Assembly: GCF_026651855.1 (NCBI RefSeq)
Contig: NZ_CP093280.1
Location: 4,504,001 to 4,568,000, forward strand
Direction: 5' to 3'
Length of the DNA stretch: 64,000 nt
From: Pseudomonas silvicola
GTDB taxonomy: Bacteria > Pseudomonadota > Gammaproteobacteria > Pseudomonadales > Pseudomonadaceae
This document shows, one piece after another, positions 45,248 to 53,365 of this stretch. Position numbers and translations under genes: made by a program. The notes under the pieces are model-generated. The model did no database searches. It was not told where the DNA came from and saw only the letters and a list, made by a program, of their open reading frames with translations. Each line of letters begins with the position of its first letter. The stretch's first letter is position 1.

Positions 45248-45460
45248 TCAGTCTCGGATCGACAGGCGATCTTGCACCCACTGCTCGATTTCCAGCGAGT
45301 CCCAACCTACCGCGCGGGTACCGATGCGTCGGCTTTGCGGAAACATCCCAGCCTTCATCAGGTTGTAGATGTGCGAGCGCTTGAACCCGGTTTTCTGTTC
45401 GACCTCGTCACGACGCATGATGTGGCGATCGGCGGAGGCGGTGATGGCGGTAGATTGCAT
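45248..45460 (-). CDS. alpA: AlpA family regulator
   Basis: A 70-residue winged-helix protein of the AlpA/excisionase-like family (MRRDEVEQKTGFKRSHIYNLMK; RRIGTRAVGWDSLEIEQWV). In related elements AlpA activates excision or integrase expression. It is directly followed by parA, so it may co-regulate partition. Two spaced palindromes lie upstream. Confidence 0.9.
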   Translation of the reverse strand: MQSTAITASADRHIMRRDEVEQKTGFKRSHIYNLMKAGMFPQSRRIGTRAVGWDSLEIEQWVQDRLSIRD

Positions 45461-45534
45461 GATGTCACTCCTTAGCGTCGTTTGGCGCGTGGTGGGATGT
45501 GACATTCAGTCAATGCCGGAAATGGGAAAAAGTC

Positions 45535-45567
45535 ATTGCCAGACAATTTGAGCTATTGCCTGGCAAT
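45535..45567. promoter_or_regulatory. tandem operator-like palindromes upstream of alpA
   Basis: ATTGCCAGACAAT (45535-45547) and ATTGCCTGGCAAT (45555-45567) share both arms. The second is a perfect 6-bp inverted repeat. Their centres are 20 bases apart, two helical turns, so a dimer could bind cooperatively on one face. They lie about 75-105 bases before the alpA start codon. Confidence 0.5.
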
Positions 45568-45579
45568 TTTTTGTAGGCC

Positions 45580-46311
45580 TTACTCCTCCTGCTCCAGGCA
45601 GCGCCAAGCCTCGGCAAATTTCCGATCAAGGGTGGTTTTACTCAAGCCCCTGATTGCGGGGAAGCGGCGGGTGATTTCAGTGATAACCGACGCCTGGTTT
45701 TTGTAGATGGACTGAACCTGGCCGTCAGGTGATTTACCTACAGTGACTGCCAACAGTGAGCCAATTATCTGGCAGTAGATTAGGGTAGAATCCTCGCTCG
45801 GTTTGTCTGACATGCCCTGTCGATCCAGCGACGTCTGGAGTTTGCTTACCTGTGACTCCAATTCTGCGGTGCGAACAGCGTGCAACTGGCGAAGCTTCAG
45901 CAGTTCACGCAGGGCGACATCCAATTCTGATTTCTGCGCCAAATGAGCGCCCAGAGATACGCACTGTGTATGCTCATCAATGGGTGAGAAGAGAAATTTG
46001 GGTTTGTCGTCGGGATGGTCCCGCTCTACCCACCTTCTCAGATCTGATCGACGAACCGTGTAATAGGCGCGATTAACGTTGGTATCGGGGCGGAGCAACC
46101 GACCTAGATACCACGCCGGCAATTCACCACAGACAATCGCATCGTAGATTCGCTCGGTGTAGGCGTGCAGGTATGGCCATTGGGGGAATAGCCCCTGCAA
46201 CTTGTCTGGGTTGAAGAAAGCCACCCTGAGTATTTCAGTGGCATGTTCCGTGAGGTTGCACCACTCAATCGCTACTTCGATGGGGTGATAGTCAGTTTTG
46301 AGCGAGAGCAT
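45580..46311 (-). CDS. ICE-end protein, probable DNA-binding, unknown family
   Basis: A 243-residue soluble protein, the last backbone-like gene before the IS66 region. The N-terminal half contains YTVRRSDLRRWVERDHPDDKP, like a DNA-binding winged-helix segment. A coiled-coil stretch (about 135-170) follows, then a C-terminal part with ITRRFPAIRGLSKTTLDRKFAEAW, reminiscent of a helix-turn-helix. I do not know the family. The ATG at 46311 has GGGAGG at good spacing. Confidence 0.65.
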   Translation of the reverse strand: MLSLKTDYHPIEVAIEWCNLTEHATEILRVAFFNPDKLQGLFPQWPYLHAYTERIYDAIVCGELPAWYLGRLLRPDTNVNRAYYTVRRSDLRRWVERDHPDDKPKFLFSPIDEHTQCVSLGAHLAQKSELDVALRELLKLRQLHAVRTAELESQVSKLQTSLDRQGMSDKPSEDSTLIYCQIIGSLLAVTVGKSPDGQVQSIYKNQASVITEITRRFPAIRGLSKTTLDRKFAEAWRCLEQEE

Positions 46312-46940
46312 TTGAACATCCTCCCTTGATGAATCAGTCCATGAGCAGGGCTCTCCCACTAGCTGCAATAGCGGATGACCTGCGTCCGTGACCTAGTTCT
46401 CGCAGCGGAGTTCAAAATACTGGGTTCCGGATGCACTCGAGACCGAAAGGAAAACAATGAGTTCCTTCACTATTGGTATCGTACTGGATACATTTTATGT
46501 TGGAAGCCTGACCATTTAGTCAGATAAATGTGCTGAAAATCGGGAAAATCTTTGATTTCTTGGCTGGTTGGATCCAAGCTAGGCTTGACGGCTCATAATA
46601 TTTATCTCACCAATCGGACACATCCAGTTACAAAGTTGGTGTGGGCACAGGTATTTTTGGGTTTAAGGCGCTGGATCCTCAGCATTCCTCTTCTGAGTGA
46701 CAGTGATAATTTCAAGCGCTTCCGAAGCTTTGACAGTTACGCTGAGAAGCGTGATGAGAAGCCTCCACTTTAACCCTAGCCCTACCCAATAGCAGTCTCC
46801 TCTTGTAATTGACATTGGATCTGTTACCGGCCACCTGTGCCCTCGGCTATCAAGCGATCACGGGGCTTATAGACGCTATACAGCCGTATCCGTCCGGCCA
46901 AGTCATCTACCCAGCCCCGCGAGGCCAGTACATGGTGTGC
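46312..46940. other. AT-richer non-coding region at the right edge of the ICE block
   Basis: About 630 bases between the last ICE gene and the IS66 element. A 73-codon plus-strand frame (46552-46773) has no good start signal or recognisable product. No tRNA gene or attachment-site repeat was recognised, although this is where an element end would be expected. Confidence 0.35.
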
Positions 46941-46988
46941 ACTTAAATTTAGGCGGACACCAGTTCTAGCCTTTCAAGCGGGTATTTC

Positions 46989-47321
46989 ATGCAGCCACAA
47001 CGCCGTTCCTACTCCAAGTCCTTCAAGGCCCAAGTCATTCAAGAGTGTGCCCAGCCCGGCGCTTCTATTGCCAGCATCGCGCTCAGCCATAGCCTCAACG
47101 CAAACCTCGTCCATAAATGGATTCGGGTACAACCGCAGAAAAACACGGCGCCGCAGCCTGCGTTTATTCCGTTACCCATGCAGCTGGCCGGAGTAAATTC
47201 GCAAGCTGCATCATCGAATATCTGCGTTGAGATCCAGCACACGCGTGGCACCGTCAAAGTGAACTGGCCAACTGAAAGTGCTGCTGCGTGCGCGACCTTT
47301 CTTCGAGACCTGCTGCGATGA
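46989..47321 (+). CDS. tnpA: IS66 family accessory protein TnpA
   Basis: A 110-residue protein with a helix-turn-helix start (RRSYSKSFKAQVIQECAQPGAS; SHSLNANLVHKWI), the first gene of IS66-type elements. Its stop overlaps the tnpB start (ATGA), the usual coupling in this family. Confidence 0.9.
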   Translation: MQPQRRSYSKSFKAQVIQECAQPGASIASIALSHSLNANLVHKWIRVQPQKNTAPQPAFIPLPMQLAGVNSQAASSNICVEIQHTRGTVKVNWPTESAAACATFLRDLLR

Positions 47322-47653
47322 TTCGCATCGACTCCATCTGGCTCGCTACCGAGCCAATGGACATGCGAGCTGGCACCGAGACCGCGTTGGCCAAAGTGAT
47401 AGCGGTGTTCGGTGCGGCGAAGCCGCACTGTGCTTATCTGTTCGCCAACCGCCGCGCCACCCGGATGAAAGTTCTGGTGCATGACGGCTTCGGCATCTGG
47501 CTGGCTGCTCGCCGGTTGAACCAAGGTAAGTTCCACTGGCCAGGCATTCGCCATGGCTCTGAAATAGAGCTGGATACCGAGCAACTCCAGGCCCTGGTGT
47601 TGGGCCTGCCGTGGCAGCGCGCGCGCTCCGGCGGTGCGATCACACTGCTTTAA
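47318..47653 (+). CDS. tnpB: IS66 family accessory protein TnpB
   Basis: A 111-residue IS66 Orf2 protein (IWLATEPMDMRAGTETALA; ANRRATRMKVLVHDGFG; FHWPGI). It is intact in length and sequence. Required with TnpC for IS66 transposition; its exact role is not known. Confidence 0.92.
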   Translation: MIRIDSIWLATEPMDMRAGTETALAKVIAVFGAAKPHCAYLFANRRATRMKVLVHDGFGIWLAARRLNQGKFHWPGIRHGSEIELDTEQLQALVLGLPWQRARSGGAITLL

Positions 47654-47714
47654 CGGCTGCCATTAGCCTATCGGTCTATCGCCGCGAATTGCCCGGCCTG
47701 GCAAAATCGGCACC

Positions 47715-49260
47715 ATGACTTCGCTCCCCAATCTCGATCACCTTACCCCCGAACAACTGCGCGCTTTGGCGGCGCAGTTGATACAGCGTGTCGAGACACT
47801 CGACCAGCAAGTCGAGACCATGGGCAAGAAGATCAACCGTGATCAGACGGTTATCGAGAAACTGACCCATGAGATCGCGCAACTAAAGCGTTTGAAGTTT
47901 GCCAAGCGTAGCGAGCAGTTGAATCCGCAGCAGACCAGCTTGCTCGATGACTTGATCGATACCGATATCGCGGCGATTGAAGCTGAGCTTCAAACCTTGC
48001 GAACAGCTCCTATACCGACCGAGAAAAAGCAAAAGCCCAAGCGCACCGCGTTGCCGGCAGAATTTCCACGGATGTTGATTCATCACGAACCGGACAACAC
48101 CCACTGCCAATGCGGCTGTGCACTCAAGCGCATCGGTGAGGATGTCAGCGAGAAGCTGGACTACACGCCCGGCGTATTTACCGTCGAGTGCCATGTCCGT
48201 GGCAAGTGGGTATGCGATGACTGCGAAACACTGATCCAGGCACCCGTTCCGGCACAGGTCATCGACAAGGGTATCCCGACCGCCGGGCTATTGGCCCACG
48301 TCATGATCGCAAAGTTTGCCGACCATCTGCCTCTTTACCGTCAGGAATCGATTTTCGGTAGAGCGGGCCTGGCGATTCCACGCTCAACCTTGGCCCAAGG
48401 GGGGTTGGCGTTACTGGCGTGCAGTTGCAGCCTCTGGTCGATGCGCTACGCGATGTAGTGCTCGGGCACCAGATCATCCACGCCGATGGAACGTGCAGAT
48501 GCTCGCTCCGGGCTCGAAGAAAACCCATCGTTCTTATGTGTGGGCCTACGCCACCAGCCAATTCTGCGAAACAGCGGCTGTCGTTTACGACTTCAGCCCC
48601 AGCAGAGCCGGTGAGCACGCTCGCAACTTCCTGCAAGACTGGAAGGGCAAGCTGGTGTGTGATGATTTTGGCGGTTACAAGGCCAGTTTTGAACTCGGCG
48701 TGACCGAGATCGGCTGCATGGCCCATGCGCGACGCAAGTTCTTCGAACTGCACGCCACCAACAAGAGCCTGCTCGCCGAGCAGGCCCTGCGTTATATCCA
48801 GTTGCTGTACGAAATCGAGAGCGAAGTCCGCGACCTTGAACCGGATTTACGGCGCCGAATACGGCAAGAAAAAGCCTTACCGGTGATGGATATGCTGCAC
48901 GCCTGGATGATCGCCCAGCGTGATCTTATGCTCGAAGGTTCGGCTATCAGCAGAGCGTTGGATTACAGCCTGAAACGCTGGGCAGCGCTGTCGCGCTACC
49001 TCGATGACGGGGCCGTACCCATTGACAACAATTGGGCCGAGAACCAGATCCGCCCCTGGGCTCTTGGACGCAAGAACTGGCTCTTCGCAGGGTCGCTACG
49101 CAGCGGCAAACGGGCAGCGGCGATCATGAGTTTGATCCAGTCTGCGCGGTTGAATGGGCATGATCCGTATGCTTATTTGAAGGATGTTCTCACGCGGCTG
49201 CCGACACAGCGGGCGAGTGAAATCGAGCAGCTGCTTCCGCATAAGTGGCAGCAGGTTTAA
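47715..49260 (+). pseudogene. tnpC: IS66 family transposase TnpC, two frameshifts
   Basis: The DDE transposase of the IS66 element. The reading frame is broken near 48398 (after IPRSTLAQ) and again near 48490, in the HADGT segment that should read HADET and supplies the first catalytic Asp. Between the breaks a third frame encodes VQLQPLVDALRDVVLG. After the second, the frame runs normally to the end (GSKKTHRSYVWAYAT ... IDNNWAENQIRPWALGRKNW). Three open pieces cover what should be one protein of about 510 residues. Confidence 0.88.
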
Positions 49261-49399
49261 TCACACAAGAGGGGATGCCCGGACGCCCCAGATGAACCAC
49301 GTCAGAGCCGATAAAAAAACCTGTCACATTCGACTTTGTTGTCTACGCTAAGTAGCGATGAGGTCACAAAGGCCTCGCTGTTCGTACAGGAGTATCACC

Positions 49400-49663
49400 A
49401 TGAACAAATTCGTTTCGTCAGCCATGATCACCTTGCTGCTCTCCGGTTCCGTCCTCCCGTTGGCGTTTGCCGAAGACGAGGTGGCCAAAGGTATTCGCCA
49501 TGACAATCGCGAAGTAGACAAAGGCGTCGACCACGATGCTAAGGAAGCGGACAAAGGCGTCAAGCATGATGCTAGCGAAGTGGATAAAGGCGTGAAGCAT
49601 GACGACGAGGAACGGCATAAAGCTGACAAACATCTGGACAAGGAAGCTAAGAAGCATCTTTGA
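49400..49663 (+). CDS. small exported protein with 11-residue repeats
   Basis: An 87-residue protein with a signal peptide (cleavage after AFA, residue 24). Four imperfect 11-residue repeats follow (28-71) of the pattern V-D-K-G-V-x-H-D-x-x-E, for example VDKGVDHDAKE. The mature protein is highly charged and rich in His, Asp and Lys, so it is likely extended or helical and might bind metal ions. AGGAG precedes the ATG. It is the first of three consecutive genes for small exported proteins. Family not recognised. Confidence 0.7.
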   Translation: MNKFVSSAMITLLLSGSVLPLAFAEDEVAKGIRHDNREVDKGVDHDAKEADKGVKHDASEVDKGVKHDDEERHKADKHLDKEAKKHL

Positions 49664-49713
49664 GTACTCCCGGCCGTCGATCACACAAATTAGTTATTTC
49701 CAAGGTGTTTCCC

Positions 49714-49953
49714 ATGCGATTGCTAATACCCTGCCTGCTAACGACGTTCCTTGTTACGAGCCCTGCATTTGCCAAGGATGACCATCACGAGTGTGAGGAG
49801 GCTTTGGGGAAGCTGAAGGCCGCCACTGAGGCTGATTTCACTTCCTCAGGGCACCATGAGCATCAGCAAGCTAAAGAGGCTCACAAGTCCGGTGACTACA
49901 AGAAGTGTGCCGACCAGGCCAACAAAGCTCTGGATCATATAAAGCAGAAGTGA
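49714..49953 (+). CDS. small exported His/Cys-containing protein
   Basis: A 79-residue protein with a signal peptide (cleavage after AFA, residue 20). The mature part is helical and charged, with HHECEE, SGHHEHQQAKE and two Cys residues (C27 and C65) that could form a disulfide. The His clusters could bind metal. It starts 50 bases after the repeat protein gene and is followed after 22 bases by a small lipoprotein gene. AAGG precedes the ATG. Function is unknown. Confidence 0.65.
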   Translation: MRLLIPCLLTTFLVTSPAFAKDDHHECEEALGKLKAATEADFTSSGHHEHQQAKEAHKSGDYKKCADQANKALDHIKQK

Positions 49954-49975
49954 AAGTTGGCTCGGTAGGAGTTTC

Positions 49976-50113
49976 ATGAATAAACTTATCGTCATTTTCG
50001 TGTTCACGCTGTGTGCGGGCTGCCAGTACTTCAGCTACCAGGACAGTTGCTCGGATGACCCTGACCAGTTGGGCTGCGACGGCAGCCATCAGGCAGAGAG
50101 TCATCGCAAGTAG
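49976..50113 (+). CDS. very small lipoprotein
   Basis: A 45-residue protein beginning MNKLIVIFVFTLCAGCQYF with the lipobox LCAGC (Cys16). The mature part has two further Cys (CSDDPDQLGC) and an acidic character. TAGGAG precedes the ATG at six bases. It completes a run of three small exported products, likely one operon. Confidence 0.6.
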   Translation: MNKLIVIFVFTLCAGCQYFSYQDSCSDDPDQLGCDGSHQAESHRK

Positions 50114-50379
50114 CTAGCTGTATTTGCGGTAGAGGCATCAGGTTCGGTGCGCTCCCAAATAACTCGGGTTTTGAAGAACTTACTGTAGGTACGGCGGCGA
50201 GGGGCAATGGGAAGTTTGCTTGATGGGCCAGGACAGGTGTGTCCTCAAGTGCGCACCATGCCCTTCGGCAGTATCGCTGGGAAGACGTGTTTACCGGACG
50301 GTTACATACAGCCACCATTGATGACGCAGCATAATCGTCTCGGGCCAGCCTAAAGTGGCTAACGGAGCTTCTGGAGATA

Positions 50380-50537
50380 TTGGTAGACACGTGGCTGGCG
50401 GATACTTCCAGCAGGGTCTTAAGTTCGTCGTCGGAGAGTGCCAACAACGCCCGGCGCATTCCAGGGTTCTCGTTGGTCACATTCGTCCAATATTCCTCCA
50501 CAGAGACCTCATCCAGCAGTAGTTTTCTGAAGATCAT
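50380..50537 (-). pseudogene. remnant of the gene pair partner seen at window position 1-48
   Basis: Starting at an ATG that overlaps the small membrane-protein remnant, the frame reads LLLDEVSVEEYW and then ALLALSDDELKTLLEV. The first part matches the partial gene at the left end of the window (DEASLKEYR). The open frame runs on to 50031, but the later part looks like non-coding translation and lies antisense to the small lipoprotein gene. I therefore count only the first 50 codons as a remnant. Confidence 0.45.
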
Positions 50538-50748
50538 GCAGGTATCTGACTCCCTGCAATCAGTGACAGAAGCATGGTCGCAATACTTATTGAAAGCGCC
50601 AGGCTGCCACCCAGCCGTAAATTGCACAGATGAGCAGACAGCCTGTTGGTTTTCGAACTGTAGGTGGCCAAAATTCCAGACCATACGCGATCAGTGCGAT
50701 ACCGAGCGGCACCGCCAAGACTCGCTAAGTGAGTATTCAAGTAGCACT
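50534..50748 (-). pseudogene. frameshifted copy of the small membrane-protein gene at 66-281
   Basis: VLAVPLGIALIAYGLEF matches VLTVPLGTALIAFCLDF of the left copy. After a one-base loss near 50664 the frame changes and continues LATYSSKTNRLSAHL against LGTYTTKPKRLRPHL, then to the shared end SQIPA. The first codons are lost. The two copies are about half identical, so this is an old duplication or an independent acquisition. Confidence 0.6.
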
Positions 50749-50869
50749 TCCGTGCCCTCTACAGCGTGTTGAACACAATATGCGCTGAGCCCCGATTGGC
50801 GCCATTCTAGCGGATCGAAACCGAGTGTTTTAGGTACCGAGATGCCCCAACACAACGATGCAGGCTCTA

Positions 50870-51184
50870 CTAGAATTGCTTCCACATTGCGGAAATGCAG
50901 TGCATGCAGCGCTGCGGCACTATTTCCTTTTGATGGGTTAGTGTGTTGATCTGCTGGATACAGTGAGTGGTATACCGTGCGGTCGAGTAAGTATGGCTAT
51001 CACCTGCTGTCCATGCTCCCCAGGAGCCGAAGGCTCCTGGGTTAGCGTAAGATGCTTCAAACGGACTAGCGTTTTGACTGTCGTTGGTGGCATGTTCATC
51101 TGCATCCTTCGGCTCGCCAAAAGATAGCCCTACGAGTCGCAAACACTTGAATGGGATCACCGTAGTTGTCAGATCGATTTTCAT
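50870..51184 (-). CDS. hypothetical protein, weak candidate
   Basis: A possible 104-residue soluble protein (start MKIDLTTTVIPFKCLRLVGL). It has no recognised motif or domain, and AGG lies only about ten bases before the ATG. It is the only sizeable frame between the decayed pair and the MFS gene. It may be a remnant or not a gene. Confidence 0.25.
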   Translation of the reverse strand: MKIDLTTTVIPFKCLRLVGLSFGEPKDADEHATNDSQNASPFEASYANPGAFGSWGAWTAGDSHTYSTARYTTHCIQQINTLTHQKEIVPQRCMHCISAMWKQF

Positions 51185-51237
51185 ACGCTCGGACCTGAGG
51201 ACCGAGTTACTGCACTTGAGGTCTGTTGTCGCCTCGC

Positions 51238-52536
51238 TTACGCCATCGTTGCCCCGGCAATTACCTTACTGTCAGTCGCCGCCGGTTTGGATGCCAGCGC
51301 CGCAATACACGCCACCAGCGACAACCCACCAATGAAATACCCCACCGGCAACCACCCAGCGCCCTGGTTGAGCAGCGCATAACACAGGCTGGGCGAAAAC
51401 CCCGAGACGATAAAGCTCAGCTGCGTGGCCAGCCCCACCCCGGTGTAGCGCACGCGGATGCTGAACAGCTCGGCGTAGAGCGATGGCCACAACGCGTTGG
51501 GTGCACTGTAGAGCACCGCCTTGAGCAACACCGTGGCAAAGATGATCAGGCCAATCTGCCCGGTGGTGATCGACCACAGGAACACGAACACCCCCGCGCA
51601 GCACGCCAGCGACCCCAGCGCAAAAATGCGTTTCTTGCCGATGCGGTCGGCCAGCAGGCCGTACAGCGGCTGGCAGATCAGCGCCACCACTTGGCTGGCG
51701 GCGATGGCGGTCAGCATTGCCGAGCGGTCGACGTGCTGGTTGTTGGTGGCCCAGGACAGGCCGAAAATCATCACCAGCGACGACACGGAACAAATCAGCG
51801 CACAGCAGAACACCGTGACGAACGCACGCCGTTCCTTGCTGAACATCTCCACCACCGGTGCCTGGGCGACTTCGTCGCGCTTTTCCAGGAACTCGGGGCT
51901 TTCGTCCACGCCACGGCGGATCATCCAGGTAATAGTGACCATCACCGCGCTGAGCAAAAAGGGGATGCGCCAGCCCCACGCCAGCAACTGTTGTTCCGAC
52001 AGCATCGACAACGGGATGAACACCGAGGTCGCCAGGATCGAGCCCATGGACGCGCCATTGATCAACCAACTTGTGTAGAACGCCCGTTTCCTGCCCGGTG
52101 CATGCTCCATGGTCAGCAGGCTGGCGCCCACCTGTTCACCGCCTGCCGACAGGCCTTGCAGCAAGCGGCAGAACACCAGCAACCCTGGCGCCCAGGCGCC
52201 GACGCTGGCGTGGGTGGGCAGCAGGCCGATCAGCGAAGTGGACAGTCCCATCAGCACCAGGGTCATCATCAGCACCCGCTTGCGGCCGATGCGGTCACCC
52301 AAGTGGCCGAAAATCAAGGCGCCGAAGGGGCGGGCGATGTAGCCCACCCCAAAGGTGGCCAGCGCCGCGAGGGTGCCCGCCATAGGGTCGGAGGAGGGGA
52401 AGAACAGCGTGCTGAACACCAGCGCCGCGGCCGAGCCGTAGATGAAGAAGTCGTAGTATTCCACCACGCTGCCAAGGAAGCTGCCGAAGGCGGCCTTGCG
52501 GGCCATCCTCCGGTCGTAGGGTTGGTGTGTGCTCAT
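51238..52536 (-). CDS. MFS transporter, metabolite:H+ symporter (MHS) type
   Basis: A 432-residue inner-membrane transporter with 12 expected membrane segments. The motif GHLGDRIGRKR after the second segment and EYYDFFIYGSAAAL near the start are typical of the MHS group (ShiA, KgtP, ProP), which move carboxylic acids or betaines with protons. The ATG at 52536 follows AAAGG. A TTG two codons earlier is less likely. It ends a minus-strand cluster with an SDR and a TIM-barrel isomerase, so it probably imports their substrate. Confidence 0.9.
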   Translation of the reverse strand: MSTHQPYDRRMARKAAFGSFLGSVVEYYDFFIYGSAAALVFSTLFFPSSDPMAGTLAALATFGVGYIARPFGALIFGHLGDRIGRKRVLMMTLVLMGLSTSLIGLLPTHASVGAWAPGLLVFCRLLQGLSAGGEQVGASLLTMEHAPGRKRAFYTSWLINGASMGSILATSVFIPLSMLSEQQLLAWGWRIPFLLSAVMVTITWMIRRGVDESPEFLEKRDEVAQAPVVEMFSKERRAFVTVFCCALICSVSSLVMIFGLSWATNNQHVDRSAMLTAIAASQVVALICQPLYGLLADRIGKKRIFALGSLACCAGVFVFLWSITTGQIGLIIFATVLLKAVLYSAPNALWPSLYAELFSIRVRYTGVGLATQLSFIVSGFSPSLCYALLNQGAGWLPVGYFIGGLSLVACIAALASKPAATDSKVIAGATMA

Positions 52537-52585
52537 GGGCAACCTTTATTGTCGTTGTTGGGGTTGGTTAGTCAGGGTGCAAGGC

Positions 52586-53365
52586 TCAGCCGTTGCCGAA
52601 CGGCGCCAGCTGGCTGCCGCCGCACACGTGAATGACCTCGGCGGTGATGAACGCGGCATCGTGGGAGGCCAGGAACGCCGTGGTGTTGGCGATATCCGCA
52701 GGCGTGGTCAGGCGCTTGAGGGGCGTGTTGCGAATCGACCCCTCTACCATGGCGTCAAAGCTTTCCAGGTCGCGCCCCTCCTGGGTGAACGCCGACGGCA
52801 GCAGGCCCGGGGCGATGGCATTGACGGTCACATTGTGTGGCGCCAGTTCGCGCGCCATCGAACGCGTCAGCCCCACCAGCCCGGCCTTGCATGCCACGTA
52901 CGCGGGCGGCCCTCCGGCCACCCAGCAGCGCGAGACCATGTTGATCACCCGGCCGCTGCGCTGTTTTTTCCAATAGGGCGCCACCTGCTGGCACAACAGG
53001 GCCGGGCCGCGCAGGTTGACCGCCATCATGTGGTCCCACTGCGTGGGATCAAAATCGTACAGCGAGCCGCGATGGTTGACCGCCGCGTTGTTGACCACCA
53101 CGTCGATGCGGCCGAAGGCGGCGCCGGCTTGCTCGACCATGGTGGTGATGGAGGCGGCGTCGCCCAGGTCGGCGCGCAGGGCCAGGGCGCGCTGGCCGGG
53201 TTCCAGCATCAGGTCCTGTACCAGGCCTTCGGTGGCTTCCAGGTTGAGGTCCACGGCGACGATATCCAGGCCATCCTTGCACAGGCGTTTGCAGATGGCC
53301 CGGCCCAGTTCGCCGGCGGCACCGGTGATCAGGGCTACACGGCGGTCAGTGGGTGCAGTGGTCAT
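52586..53365 (-). CDS. SDR family oxidoreductase
   Basis: A 259-residue classical short-chain dehydrogenase. The cofactor motif TGAAGELG is at residues 14-21, NNAAVN follows, and the catalytic Ser-Tyr-Lys set is in NMVSRCW and YVACK. ADL at strand 3 and DLN after strand 2 suggest NAD preference. It overlaps the isomerase gene by 20 bases and is followed by the MFS gene. Substrate unknown, likely a hydroxy acid or polyol taken up by the transporter. Confidence 0.9.
   Translation of the reverse strand: MTTAPTDRRVALITGAAGELGRAICKRLCKDGLDIVAVDLNLEATEGLVQDLMLEPGQRALALRADLGDAASITTMVEQAGAAFGRIDVVVNNAAVNHRGSLYDFDPTQWDHMMAVNLRGPALLCQQVAPYWKKQRSGRVINMVSRCWVAGGPPAYVACKAGLVGLTRSMARELAPHNVTVNAIAPGLLPSAFTQEGRDLESFDAMVEGSIRNTPLKRLTTPADIANTTAFLASHDAAFITAEVIHVCGGSQLAPFGNG

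Larger units (their letters stand above)
46940..49290 (+). mobile_element. IS66-family insertion sequence, inactivated
   Basis: It carries the three-gene IS66 layout (tnpA, tnpB, tnpC) on the plus strand. The outer limits are approximate because I could not match left and right inverted repeats with confidence. The tnpC gene is frameshifted twice, so the element should not transpose by itself. Confidence 0.75.

Noticed and set aside
46312-46990. A tRNA gene or attachment site at the ICE end
   Set aside because: Stretches such as GGGTTCCGG resemble part of a T-arm, but no acceptor stem or anticodon arm can be folded around them.
49500-49625. The repeats in the small exported protein gene as a CRISPR-like array
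   Set aside because: The 33-base periodicity is coding: the repeats are imperfect at nucleotide level and in frame as 11-residue units.
51226-52635. A 469-codon plus-strand frame under the MFS gene
   Set aside because: Antisense shadow; extremely rich in His, Gln and Arg, while the minus strand gives a full 12-segment transporter.
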